A DNA stretch of 64,000 bases from the NCBI GenBank assembly GCA_035610835.1, contig CM069446.1, positions 55,418,148-55,482,147 on the forward strand, given 5' to 3'. Numbering within the stretch: the stretch's first letter is position 1; each line of letters starts with the position of its first letter. The DNA comes from Ophiura sarsii (taxonomy: Eukaryota; Echinodermata; Ophiuroidea; Amphilepidida; Ophiuridae). The translations under genes and the position numbers were made by a program. The notes under the pieces are model-generated. The model did no database searches. It was not told the origin of the DNA and was given only the letters and a program-made list of their open reading frames with translations. Below are positions 42,537 through 54,213 of this stretch, in pieces.

Positions 42537-43975
42537 TAGGGCTGGGAATTTCAGGTATTTGTGTACCCGGGTATCGACCCATTTTCCAGACAGGTACCCG
42601 GTACCCGACCCCCCCACCCCCACCTCCCCCAAAAAGAAACCGACCTCGATTGACCCCATACATAACCCTCATGTGACCCCATACATAACCCTCATGTGAC
42701 CCATATCATTTCCATGTAACCTCTATCTTGGTGTCACAATTAATTAAGAAATATTTTCATTTTTCTAAACAACAAAGACATACATTTGGGAATGATAAAT
42801 GGTTAACATGATCAACCCATGAATCTATCTATGCTTAGTATAGTGTTACAAAAAACAAAGAGGCTTCGCTAGATAAGATTGACTGGATCCCTGCAACTTT
42901 ACAGGTAATGGAATAGATAATAGATAATATACATCTGCTGCTGATATCACAAGCATAAGGTAGCACACCACTAAATACTCTTCACCAAGCCCGGGAAACC
43001 TGTTCCCAACTTTTACTATGATACGATATACATTTTGCCCCCACTATATCTCTGGTAATCTTTCGAATTTCGGCCTTTAAATGGTATCAAATTAAAGAGG
43101 ACGGCGTCTTCGTGTATAATATTTACACACAATTTTATGAAAATTAATTTGCAAATGATTGTACAGGCGATGACTACAGGAACGAGCGGCTCCAGTGAAC
43201 AGTGTTTTAGGGCGGTTTTCTGTTCATTTTATAGCATAAATGTGTGCAATGTAATGTAAAACTACGCGGTCAAATTTTCTGTAATTTCATTTATTTTTAG
43301 GTATTCATGTATTCTTTTAATAGGCTGAAAATCAGACAATTATGCTGGTTCAAATCAAAAATACCACCCTCGACTGGTTAAAATGCTTCAATCGTGTGTA
43401 TGAAAACATGATCTGGCCACTGTGACGGTCGGTCATGTAGTACCGTGTTCGGCTTTTATTCCACACAAGTTGACATCATATTTTATCCACATCTGGTAAC
43501 AGACAAAATTCCCAGCTTTAATTTGGTGCCATTTTCAAGTCTCAACTCGGACTATTAGCCGAGATATGGTTCAAAGAAACATGCGCATTTATACATACAG
43601 TTCTGAAAGGTATCACGGGTTTTTCTCCGGAACTATTTAGTGACGTGCTACCTTAAGCCCACCTAAATTCAGTAAATTATCAGTTAATACAGCAATATAG
43701 TATAGTACTATTTTAGTAAGGATCTTTGGGTTATGAGTTACTATTCCTATGGTGTGGGTCATGAGGTATTATGTGGGTTATTTAGGTTCAAACATGGGTC
43801 ATCTAAGGTCCTGTTTTGGACTTGGAAAGAAAAGAAAAAATGTTGTGTTTTTTGGGGGGTTTTTTAGGTGTTTTTTTAACATTTCGGGTATCGGGTACTT
43901 AGTACCTTATTTCGGGTACCCGGGTACCTTATATCGGGCGGGTACCCGTTTGCCCGCCCGAAATACCCAGCCTTT
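42537..43975. mobile_element. hAT-like 1.44-kb non-autonomous element upstream of GART
   Basis: Ends TAGGGCTGGG and CCCAGCCTTT, with sub-terminal GGTACCCGGG-type repeats. An exact 8-bp direct repeat GTGTATGC flanks it (42529-42536 and 43976-43983), the target-duplication length of hAT transposons. No transposase ORF is visible inside. Confidence 0.75.
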
Positions 43976-46026
43976 GTGTATGCGTGAGTGTAAACATAGG
44001 CGGACAACCAATGCTATGAATGCGATCAACTGTTAACAACAGCCTGGTACTCTGACGTCACCAGCTATGGTTTCCAGTTTTCAATACGATTTATGGAGTA
44101 CCCCGATTTATTCCCGGAGTTCCTTAAGTATACCCTACCACTGCATGTCTTCAATGGGGACTTTTAAAGAACGACCCATACACTTACACAGTGAGGAATA
44201 CAAATGGTAAGGTATTCTAAAGCTTACCCCAGTAATACGACAAATTAAGTACAATTAGGGTCCTGGGTATGCAGTTTTCATTTACGTAAATACTAGACAG
44301 GGAATTACTGCGCTGTGCAAATGGAAGAACTCTATTTGATATGAACTCCGCATCGATCCCTATTTCTTTGGCTGATTCCCGGTACCCAGGATCCCCTTTG
44401 GATGAGTTGTGTGGAGCCTATTGTTGCAGGGAACAATCATATTCGACGCCATTGACGAAGAAAAGTAATCATGAGACGGAGCAATTATTAGGGTCGTTAA
44501 AAAACCTTTTAAATCTCTGGAATTCGTGAGCGTGGAATAACATCGATGCCATTCGATGGTATCAAAAGAATCCATATTTTTATGCTTCTATAAGTAAGGA
44601 TAACTTTAAATTTGACTACCAGTAAATTTTTTTTTTTTTTAAACAAATACGACGTAGGAAGTCTATGCTTGTTTTTGTAGCTAGTTGGAAACCCACCTTT
44701 GACACCCATCTATTCAGCAAAATGACGGGCAAAATGTCAAATCTTATTATAATTTATATTAAAACTTAAAAGGAAAATAATTTTAATAAAGTTTGTGAGC
44801 ATTGTGAAACAATTTAGAAATGCCCGCGGCGAGCATCCAAACAAACATCTTCGGGGTCCTTGGGAACATCCCACACCATACCACCTCTTTTTCCAGCGAT
44901 CATAGCAACACATTTTTTTTTTAAATATCTGAACTGAAATGAAAAGGAAAATAGGCCTATATAATAATTAGGTCTGAAATGGCTTAGAATTTAGAAACAC
45001 CCTCACAGAGCGTCAACATTTTCTCAGGGCCCTAGCCTTACTAAGGCTAAGCGGGCCCAAACCTCACACCACAAGATGCTCAACTCGATCTGCATACAAT
45101 AATACATGATGGTATCTTTTAAAAACGTTATCACATTCTCAATTTGCCTAAACACCCCCTCAACTTGTTGAAAAAAACGCGTCTGGTTCCCTATTACATT
45201 ATGGGAGGCGTAATGACCTAGTACAACAAATCATACTTAGTGATATTTGTCATCAGTTGGTATTATTCACCATAGGGTACTATTTTGCATGTTTCACTAT
45301 CTGTCCCCATCCTAAGTATGACTCCTTCTAAATATGATTTTTGTGGTAATTTCTGTATCGCTTACCAGAGCTCAAAAACACACTTCTTTGTGCTTGTTCT
45401 TATCTACTCTTTCTCATCTATCTTGCCATTCGTTAACATTTTGTACAAATGCACTATTCCCTTGAAATTTAAGGTGAAATTCTAAGCCCATTCACTTAAC
45501 GGCACTAGCGGTGTTTATCGAAATCGGCGCCATGTTTTATTAATAAATACAGTAGTCTCGTTTTAATATTTTCGTTAGTTCGTAAGTGGTGAGCGTAGCG
45601 TATATAGACGTTAGTTATTTTGCGATGGGGAATGAGACTAATCTGGACCACGATACTCGCGAAATGTCTAAAAAAGATTCTGCCATTGCGTTTACACGGC
45701 AGAGAATTACGATTAAATATGGAATAATTTAGCATTTTCATGTTTTAAAAAGTGGCTGGAAAGAAAGATGAGGACTTTATGAAGGTGCGTAGCTAGTATG
45801 AAAATCAACGGAAATGCAGTTTTGCTGTAATTCACCCCACCGATCATTCGAGATGCACTCCATTCACTTCATACCTGATACAGCAAATGAAATTGACAGT
45901 TTCTCGCAATACAATAACAATTTCCCCATACGTTGGTAGGGGGAAAAAAACAAACAAAAAAACACACACCAACGTATGGGTTCCTGTACAAGTAATGACC
46001 CATACACATATTATGTATGGGTCATG
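43976..46026. other. Upstream DNA with diverged repeats, no gene recognised
   Basis: 44690-44880 and 44940-45065 share blocks (TTTGACACCCATCTATTCAG; GCGGGCCC) with 41640-41860, 41880-42000 and 42090-42160, a worn dispersed repeat. 45490-45760 is CG-containing with an ATGGCGCCGAT motif on the minus strand, but no exon could be supported. Confidence 0.4.
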
Positions 46027-46176
46027 TACAGTAAGGTCGGCAATATCCTCATAGGTCTTACATACGGAATAAAGCACGAGGCAGCAATTGTTTTGCAGTT
46101 GTTTTATATTGTAAAAATGATAGCTGCCTTGTGCTTTATTCAGTATGTAAGACCTATTTGAGGATATTGCCGTAAG
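46027..46176. repeat. Hairpin element (GCAATATCCTCATAGGTCTT arms)
   Basis: 150 bp; arms GGCAATATCCTCATAGGTCT and its complement, plus GAATAAAGCACGAGGCAGC and its complement, around a 37-bp loop containing TTTTGCAGTTGTTTTATATT. Related to 5025-5270. Confidence 0.8.
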
Positions 46177-46215
46177 GTCTATGTTTTCGCTTAATACACG
46201 ATCGTCCCTAACAGA

Positions 46216-47365
46216 TTAAAGGTAGATGACCCGATCACATTTTCGTAACACAGAATTATTTCAAACATACGGAGATTTTCATATCATATGAAAGCTCGTA
46301 TTTTTCTCATCATCATACTGAAATTTGACGGCCTAAATCGGTATAATTACGGAGAAATCGATGAAATAACGTCGAATTACCGCGAATGGTGGTATACCAC
46401 CGATTAGTCCTTTGGTACAGTCATCTATGATGACTGTACTTATTCGGGCAAATCTGTGTTACGGAAGCAGGCCTACATTTATTGATTTAGGCCTTACCTT
46501 AAAATCCTTCTTTTGTGTTACACTTGACATTTTTAGTTCCCAAAATTGTCCTTACTTGTTCCTGTGGTTGTTCCGTAGTGACTAGGCTTGTGATTCGTAT
46601 TCGTGATAGTGGTGAATGATGAAATTATCGGCGAAAATGTCGCCGCGAAATTGCAGTCTAGACTCCAAAATCTGATGTTGTGGATGACTTTATGACCTTG
46701 AATATATCATCAATATTATCGATTTTATTGAAATATTAATTTTACCGTGCGGTTGCTGACGATCGAGTTTGTGACTTTTGATACATTTTGTATCAGACAA
46801 TTTTAACGAGCGCATGCTGCGCATCGAGCAATTATCGATGTCACACAACGTCACCAGTACGTCACATAATCGTACTGCATGCTGGGACAAAATGGAAAAT
46901 CGCAATTTGTTCGTAAATTATTTTAGGGTTTCGTTTTAAAATACATATTTTTTCTCTTTTTCACGCCAGTGAGTGGATTCAATTCACCATCACGATAGCT
47001 GAGTTATTACAGAACAAGATGACACAGTAAATGTAAGTCAAATATCAGTATTTAGTCTAAATTTGGACATTTAGTAAAGGCCCTAGATTGATTTACATTG
47101 ACGTACACGTAGCGTAGCGGTTCCGATGCACTATATAGGGTTTCAAATGACCGTCGATAACGACGGCCATGAAAAGACTAACCACCGATATAGTTTGTGT
47201 ACTACTCAATGGGTACAGTTCACAGCATCTTGTGCGTGTAAAATAAGAACCATTAGAGCTATGCAACTCAAACTTTGGAACACGACTTTTTTAAGGATGA
47301 CCTTTCATGTAGAATAGAAAACTTCAAGTTGAAAATCGGAATGTGATCGGGTCATCTACCTTTAA
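46216..47365. mobile_element. Family-C MITE split by a 776-bp insertion
   Basis: Left half 46216-46404 and right half 47181-47365 together make a normal family-C element. The break falls inside ACCACCGATATAG, and ACCACCGAT is duplicated on both sides of the insert. Confidence 0.85.
46405..47180. mobile_element. Unclassified 776-bp insertion with 9-bp target duplication
   Basis: Flanked by exact ACCACCGAT repeats (46396-46404 and 47181-47189). The ends match only over TAGTC(C/T)TTT. Each end carries a short hairpin just inside: GTACAGTCATC/GATGACTGTAC at the left and CCGTCG/CGACGG at the right. The interior is relatively CpG-rich with several GTCAC/TGACG motifs and no convincing ORF. A 9-bp duplication suggests a Mutator-like element, but the ends are much shorter than usual for that group. 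Confidence 0.75.
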
Positions 47366-47657
47366 GTGTTGAACTTCTTTAATAAAAAGGGAAAGTGGTC
47401 TCCGAATTCTGCACTTTTCACTATATTAAAATCTGGATTTATTATAAAAAAAATTATAAGTTACTATTCACATACAATACATCTTAAAACATCATAATCA
47501 AGTTCCCAGGTTGTTTCATTGATAATTATGGATTACCTTCGGCACAGCACAAAGCTCGCCAAACCTGTCAATATTTCGCGGGAATTTCGTGTTGTTCTCA
47601 CACCACACACATGTATTTACCAATAAGTTCGCATTCTCAGAGAGCATCGATAAAGAA

Positions 47658-47757
47658 NNNNNNNNNNNNNNNNNNNNNNNNNNNNNNNNNNNNNNNNNNN
47701 NNNNNNNNNNNNNNNNNNNNNNNNNNNNNNNNNNNNNNNNNNNNNNNNNNNNNNNNN
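47658..47757. other. Assembly gap (100 N)
   Basis: Exactly 100 N, a conventional size for a gap of unknown length. Reading frames spanning it have no meaning. Confidence 0.99.
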
Positions 47758-50189
47758 TATACCTTTTTGTGTACCACTTTACCTTTTTCAGAGACATAGG
47801 TAAGGTTCCGTCGGTACATTTGCCACTTGTACCCTGCGATTTTTTTTTGCCGGTTTTGGGACAACCACATCGCTATTACTCTAACCTAAGACTCAACCTA
47901 AGAAATCGGACGAGGGAGGGAACAGGGAGAGCATCAGGAGGAGCAGGGCTAAAATATGAATTAAAGAACTGAGAGTGCAGTAAACATGGTATTAACGGGT
48001 AAACTCATGGCTCTAATAAATTTATCGACAGCCTTTCTCAATTTTTTTTAAAATAAGATTACATACGGTATTCATTAAATAAATAAGACTTAAATCTTTA
48101 TTTTAAAACAAAAACGAATGTCATCATCCAACAGGTTACAAAGCCCTGTGATTTTTTTTACCATAACAAATTGTATGATTTTTGGCCATTTTCTATGGAT
48201 AAAAGGCTATGCACAACCATGTTTGCGCTTTGCCACATGAAATTCATATGAGTTGAGAACTTGAGACTACCCGAATTGTGTTCCCACAGTTACCAAAACC
48301 GGGGGAAACATGTATTCTGCGGGCCCCCTGACCGCTAAAGCTGACTACGCGCCTGGCCCATACTTGCTCCCACTTGCTACACAATTTTGGAAATGGAATT
48401 TTTATGTCATAATGATTAGGCTACATACAAAATTTGGAAAATAATGTATTTCAAAATGTTTCTGTCTGTTAAGCCGGACGCATCACGCTTCCCGTCATAC
48501 GTGACTATAGTAGGCCAGGGCCGTCAGCAGCTTTTGCCCAAGGGGGGTGCGTTTTCACGATTTTTTACCGGAAGCAGTAGCGTAGCTAGGTTTTTTTTTC
48601 GTAAAAGGTTGCCCCAAATTTTTTCCAAGTCAGTCACCTCGTGAATTTCACGTAAGTGGGGGGGGGGGGGGGGGGGGGGGGGGTGAGTCAAAAAAATGCG
48701 CACGGACACAAAATTTCGCAGTCCAAAAAGCACTGTAGTCAATGTTTTATGAGTAGTTTTACTATCATTGAAATTTGAAACTAAGAAAAACGCCATTTTT
48801 ACCTTTAAAAAAAAGAAAGGTGCGTTGGGTGCGTTCGCACCCAACGCACCCCCCCCCCCTTCTGACGGCCCTGTAGGCCTATAGTATTTCTACGTGTTCA
48901 AAGTGTTGACACTTTTGAGGAGGCGATGGGGTTTGGGGGATCCGGGGGCGGATTTGATGTTGGGCCTGTCCCCCACTAAAAATAGGTGTTACTAGTACAA
49001 GCAAGGAGTTATTATATAATAACTCCTTGCTACAAGTGATTGCTATACTGAAATGGATATTTCTCGACGTTATAAGAAACTGGTAACTTGAAATTTGGTT
49101 TCAACTTGAAGATGAAAGCCAAGTTCAGAGCAAATTTCGAAAATTGGTAAAAACAGTCATAACTAAAAAACCTGATGATAAGTATTTATACCTGGATCAA
49201 GATTATATAGTCCAAGGTCATGACTACCATATATGGCAAGCTCACTGCCCTACAGGGAGTGCCCAATGTGAGGATAATTAATTTGATATAGGGGTGTTTT
49301 TCAAAGTGGAGCTGCGTACATTATATGAAAAGATTGTTTTGCGTAAGGGCTTACAGACCACTCCTACATGTTACTCATTTTGCATGATTAATTAATCCAA
49401 ATATTGTATGGCTGTCTTCATGACTTGGATTAGTGCATCCATGCACGCCAGTTGAGGCAACAATACAAACCACATTCGACATCGTGAATAGCCATCCATT
49501 CAATAATGCAAAATGAGTAACAGGTAGAAGTGGATGTAGGCCTTTATGCAACACAGCTCTTCATATGTTGTTGTTTCACTGGTGCAATGCTCCCAGTGGC
49601 AGACTCTGTGTGTGTGCATTGTGCTATGCCTACTCATAGGCCGAGTTGTCTTGGACGAGATGTTTAAGTCGTCGAGTTGAACTGATTCCGGGACGACGAT
49701 CCCTAAATTATCAGATCCCTCAATCAATCAAACTCGAGGTCAAAAGTGACAGGTGGTCAAAGTTCACCATCACCGGCTTTTTTTTATGCAACCAATACAC
49801 ACACAGCAGATACGGAGCTGAGTAGCAAGTAAGTAAGTAAACTTTTAAAGGTAGATTTAATACTAGAATACAATACATGCTTTGCCTTTAATTTAAATAA
49901 AACAATATGGGTGCAAACTCTTTATTTAACCCATTGGTTGTTTAGAAGGTTTAGATCTCCATCTACATTGAAAAGTAGCTGATTGCTACATCACTCCAAC
50001 TGAACTGGTTTGGTTACTGGGTTGAGACTGAGTACCAATCCTAGCAGGTGGCCAAATTGTCCGACAGAGTAAGTGGGCAAATATGGCCACCAAGACAAAA
50101 TGCGTAATCAATTCACTATTTTTCATGTTTGAAACCCAAAATATTTGTTCCAATGCCAATGGAGTAAAAATCTGCTGGGGAAAGGTTTA
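47758..50189. other. Intergenic DNA around one MITE, no gene recognised
   Basis: Apart from the MITE at 48518-48871 and a small hairpin (AAGGAGTTATTATATAATAACTCCTT region near 49003-49030), nothing is recognised. Confidence 0.4.
48518..48871. mobile_element. MITE with CAGGGCCGTCAG ends and poly-G core
   Basis: CCAGGGCCGTCAGCAGC at the left and CTTCTGACGGCCCTG at the right. Inside are a 26-G run (48658-48683) and a CACCCAACGCACC hairpin. The Pro-rich frame on the minus strand is the G run translated. Confidence 0.65.
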
Positions 50190-50488
50190 AAGTTAAACAG
50201 CTAAGAAAGTTTAAGCAATCTCTTTGGTTCTCAGAGAAATCGGCGACATCTAGATGAGACAACTTAACACGTGGAGGTGGGGCTTACGTCTTAACAGTGC
50301 GCCCGACCTTCACAATGCGTGGTTTGCCCCATAACGCGCACTTCTGCATTGCGTAGCGCTTTTCCTGCGTTTACGCCGGCGCCGCGACGCTTACGCATGG
50401 TTTACTCATCGCATGTGATTGGATGGAATGTTTGTGGGTTATTCGATCCTAGCAGGGGTAAAAGTTGTCAAATGTGGACAATAAAATG

Positions 50489-50882
50489 CCCGGGGGGGGG
50501 GGGGGGGGTACTCGGATTTGGTTTGGTCGGGGGTGTGCCGCTGGAGATTCAAAACCCATACCCATTTTTAGGGGTGATTTTGGAAAAATCGGTACCCATT
50601 TTTGGGGGGTTTTGCTTCATTTTAGACCAAATTTCCGCAAATTATCGGGAAAATAGACCTAATTTTGGAACATTTTCGCGAAAATAGACCTAATTTTGGC
50701 AAATTTTCACGAAAATAGACAAAAAATGCGCGAAAATAGACCCATTTGTAAAGAGTGACCCCATTATTAGGGATTTCCAGCACAAAATCATACCCATGTT
50801 TAGGGATTTTGTGCCCAAAAAGCTACCCATTAGAGCGGCACACCCCCGTATACCGTCTCAGGCGAGTACCCCTCCCGGGATG
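50489..50882. mobile_element. MITE with CCCGGG...GGGGTACTCG ends
   Basis: Starts with CCCGGG and a 17-G run, then GGTACTCG; ends CGAGTACCCCTCCCGGG. AAATG is repeated on both sides (50484-50488 and 50883-50887). The empty site is preserved in the copy at 16.5 kb, which proves an insertion. The interior repeats the motif 'AAAATAGACC' several times. Confidence 0.75.
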
Positions 50883-50937
50883 AAATGTACTTATTTCTTT
50901 GATAAATGTCTGAAGTAGGCCTATGATTGTTTAAGAA

Positions 50938-51136
50938 TGAGAATAAAGGTATTGTTTTTAGACCGTACCCGTGTTATATTGTCTGACATAAATGCGTTCG
51001 ATAGTATTATTTTTTGCGTAGAACAACTCCGCCTGCGTCGTCGACGTCGTTGTTCTACTTAAAATAATACTATCGTCCGCATTTATGTCAGACAATATAA
51101 CACGGGTACGGTCTAAAAACAATACCTTTATTCTCT
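50938..51136. repeat. Near-perfect 199-bp palindrome (hairpin)
   Basis: Arms of about 99 bp with a GC-rich centre (GCGTCGTCGACGTCG). The outer parts GAATAAAGGTATTGTTTTTA and its complement match without visible error. It forms one end of the dispersed element at 50190-51145; the related copy near 16390-16500 keeps only the inner hairpin. Confidence 0.85.
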
Positions 51137-51145
51137 AATTCAGAT

Positions 51146-52368
51146 ACTTGTTGAAGAGATGAAGAACATTTTGTGATTTTGGGTTTGAGCCTGAGAGGCT
51201 TGATATCTCCCAGCACTATATCTGTGTGGATCCATTAGTCTTAATGAGTACTTGTGGCCAATGAAATACAAGGGATGTGTCAGAAACATCCATTCAGCAT
51301 CAAGCAAAGTTTTATCTATTGTAAACAAGTTTTTGTTGTGATGGGCGGCGCAAGGATAATCGATAAAATGTGATTTTTGTAGGAGGGTTGGCCAAACGCG
51401 AGTTAAGACATTTCCTATTCTAGCCATGTACAAAAGTTGACAAACTAGCTATGAATAATTTCTCCCCTTAATTCTTCATTTTTGGTGCTCAAATTTCACT
51501 AACTAACAGCGGATATATTGAATATTATAAATATATAATATTTTCTAACTATTGAGAAGACTAACATCATACAAATTAAAAAAATTCAGAGCGTAATTTT
51601 CACTGTGTGCATTCTGTGGTCGCCATTTTGTTGTGAATTTTGCTAGGAATTCGCTAGGAATTGTGGTTCTAAAATGAGTTAACTTTGGTTTAACTTGACC
51701 TTTAAACCCAGTTTAAAAGGTCAGATGTGACAGAAAAGGGTTTTACCAGGGGTATGCCACTGAGCTTGCCGATCGGGTCCACTTTTTAAATTGAACTTAG
51801 TCAGCATAGAATTGGTGGCGCTATACCGATCAGGCGTGATTGCAGACGTGATTGTAGCAGACGACGCAACGCTGGCCACGCGTCTCTCAGACGACCCAAT
51901 TTGGCAACGGGAGTGCACCATTTTGAATTATTTTTAACAGTCATCGCCCGGTTTTATAACGATAAAAATCCTTCTAATTATGATTTGTCAAAATGATCGG
52001 TTTAAAATTCGCGATTACGTGTAATATTCACTACGAATTCAAAATTTAAGTTTCGCGTGACCACCGTCGTCTGTTTAAATCTACAGCGCCCCCAAACCTA
52101 TGCTGACTAACATGCCGTTTAATGCAGTTAAACCTGGTTAAACATTGTTAAACGCGTTAAACGCCGGTCACCGACGCATTCCAGACGATTATCATAATTT
52201 ATTCAAAAGAACCGTTTTCGCTACGTACGTTAGTATACGACTTTCCTATCCCAAAGTTAATAGTATCCCTGGTTTTACTTGCCCGTATCGTTGATGGCGT
52301 CCCAAATCAGTACAGGCATTGATAAATAAATAAAAACATTATTTGTGACGCTAAAATTCTGGATTTTT
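51146..52368. other. Intergenic DNA, nothing recognised
   Basis: Contains repeated short AAACCTGGTTAAAC-like motifs near 51690-52160 but no coding evidence. Confidence 0.4.
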
Positions 52369-52775
52369 TGGCACTTTACATCGAGTTTTAGAAGGTAAGA
52401 CGGGAAGGAATGCTCTTAAACCATGCATAAATCGATTTAGGAGACTTTATTCTCCTTAAAAACTGACATTTTAAAGCCGCACATGGACGCACAAAATTCG
52501 AAAGGGCATTGAAAGAAAAAATGATGACACAAAAAAATATGCAACATACGATGCCACCAGCGGGATTTTTTTGGCACTTCACATCGTGTTTTAGAAGGTA
52601 ATACTGGAAAGAATGCTCTTAAACCATGCATAAATAGATTTAGTAGATTATTTTCTCCTTAAAAACTGACATTTTAAAGCCGCACTCTGACGCACAAAAT
52701 TTAACAGGGCATAGAAAGAAAAAAGGATGACACAAAAAAAAAATGCAGCATATGACATCACCAGCTGGCGTGTTG
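52369..52775. repeat. Tandem duplication, about 202-bp unit, two copies
   Basis: TTGGCACTTTACATCGAGTT ... GATGCCACCAGC is repeated as TTGGCACTTCACATCGTGTT ... CATCACCAGC. Shared blocks are AATGCTCTTAAACCATGCAT and CTTAAAAACTGACATTTTAA. Confidence 0.9.
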
Positions 52776-52984
52776 CCAATTTTGGCCCCAGTATACAGAA
52801 ATAAGAAAATCAGGTCACCAGAAAGGTTCCCAGAGTACAGTGTCTTTCAGAGGGCATAACTTTTTTTTATGGAGGCATGTATTGATATGGGGTTTTCACC
52901 ATTGTATTTCTCTTGTCAATACCTTTAATTTAATATATATGGTTTGTCTACATTGCAACAAAAAAAAAATCTACCAACATAGCT

Positions 52985-53600
52985 ATAGTGTTTGTGATTG
53001 GGAAGGGGTTAGTGATGGGGGATGGTATTTGTGGTTGGGAGGGGTTAGTTATGGGAAGGGTGTTTGTGGTTGGGGAGGGGGTTAGTGGTGGGGAGGGGTT
53101 GTGGTGGAGGGCAGGGGTTTGTGGTGAAGAATGGAAATGGGATGGCCCTGTGGAGAGGGTTTGTGGTGGGAAGGGGGGATGGTGGTGTGGATGTACCGAC
53201 AATTTTTTTTACAGACTGCCCAAAAAATCATAAAAAAACTTGCACAATTTTTTGCCGTCAGCATCTGAAATCTTGATAGTGGTGGGGTGGGGGGTAGCGA
53301 TGAAGTTGTCCGCATAACCGGTCGAGAAAAAAAATTGCATGGTCAAAATCGCAAATCTACCGACGGAGGGTCGTTTTTACGGACGGGGTTATTTCAGGGG
53401 GGCCAGAGCCCCCTGGACCCCCCTCCTGGGTACGCCACTGGGGGTGGGTAGGGTGTTTGTGGTGGGAGAGGGGTTTTGTGGTGGGCAGTTTTATGAATGG
53501 GAGGGAAGGGGGTTGTGGTGGGGATGGGAAAGGGAGGGGGTTTGTGGTGGGGATGGGAGAGGAGGGGGTTTGTGGTGGGGCGCGCCCCGGAAAAGATCAC
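52985..53600 (+). repeat. G-rich minisatellite interrupted by a small insertion
   Basis: Irregular repeats of GGGGTTTGTGGTGGGGATGG type at 52985-53190 and 53444-53600 have G-quadruplex potential. The stretch 53195-53442 between them ends CTGGGTACGCCACTG, an end seen in small hAT-like elements. Gly/Trp-rich and Pro-rich frames on the two strands are translations of the repeat. Confidence 0.8.
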
Positions 53601-53664
53601 ATAATATGCCTTTAAGGGGCATCATGTTTCTTTGGTAGGGGAGGGGTGGGAGTACCAAATATCC

Positions 53665-54051
53665 TTAAAGGGGGAGGAGGCATAGGATGACAACATCTGC
53701 GCCACCAATTTTGGTAGCAGTTTTATAGTCACTCCATCTGGAGACAAAATATGACCACTCCTCCGTAGTGCCACCCAGCAATACCGTGGGTCGGTTGACT
53801 TTCTCTGCTTTTACACTAGCTGGTTGACCTGCTGTGTCACGTTCTTTGCCGTGGAGCTGCAGGAGCGCGACGATGATTTCAGGTGTGGCGTCATCTGGTG
53901 TGACGTATTCGCACGTAGGCCTCGCACGCCTGGCATCTTGTTTCTTGTCTCTGCCTTGCTTGCGGTTCTGGATCACAGCTGCTCGTAGTCTGTAAGTATG
54001 CCTTGAGCATAGATAACTCTGTAAGTCTTTATATTTAATCTGTATTAACAA
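53665..54051 (-). pseudogene. Fragment of an LTR-retrotransposon gag-like protein
   Basis: A 128-codon open stretch ending in the pattern KVNRPTVLLGGTTEEWSYFV followed by SRWSDYKTATKIGGADVV. This resembles the gag region of Ty3-like elements common in marine invertebrates (proline, then a short WxYFxxRWxxYKxxT block). The usual continuation after the last strand is missing, and no protease, RT, integrase or LTRs are visible nearby. It is read as a truncated relic; the family match is from memory. Confidence 0.5.
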
Positions 54052-54213
54052 TGCTCAAGACATTAACCCGTAACGAGACAGAAGATGCATGGGATACTAC
54101 TATCTAACATAATCCTCTATTTATGTTATATCAAGTTGTTCATTATCATGTTAAAGTAAATTAGCTAATATTTCTTTCCCTCCTTCTTTCTTTTCAGGAT
54201 CTGTGCTGATACC

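Larger units (their letters stand above)
50190..51145 (+). mobile_element. Copy 2 of the same dispersed element, interrupted by a CCCGGG-ended MITE
   Basis: Same unit as 16358-16847 with a 390-bp insertion at about 50489-50882. Its right end is a nearly perfect 199-bp palindrome (50938-51136). The open frame starting at 50319 runs across the element and the insertion and is not a gene. Confidence 0.75.

Noticed and set aside
45490..45760. First exon or promoter of GART (ATGGCGCCGAT on the minus strand)
   Set aside because: No convincing donor site follows and no other support was found.
47516..47972. Frames of up to 127 codons near 47.6 kb
   Set aside because: They run through the 100-N gap, so the reading is meaningless.
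50319..50687. 122-codon plus-strand frame
   Set aside because: It crosses the border between a dispersed element and a younger MITE and includes a poly-G run, so it cannot be an old gene.
52948..53638. Pro/His-rich and Gly/Trp-rich frames
   Set aside because: Both strands of the same G-rich minisatellite; composition follows the repeat.
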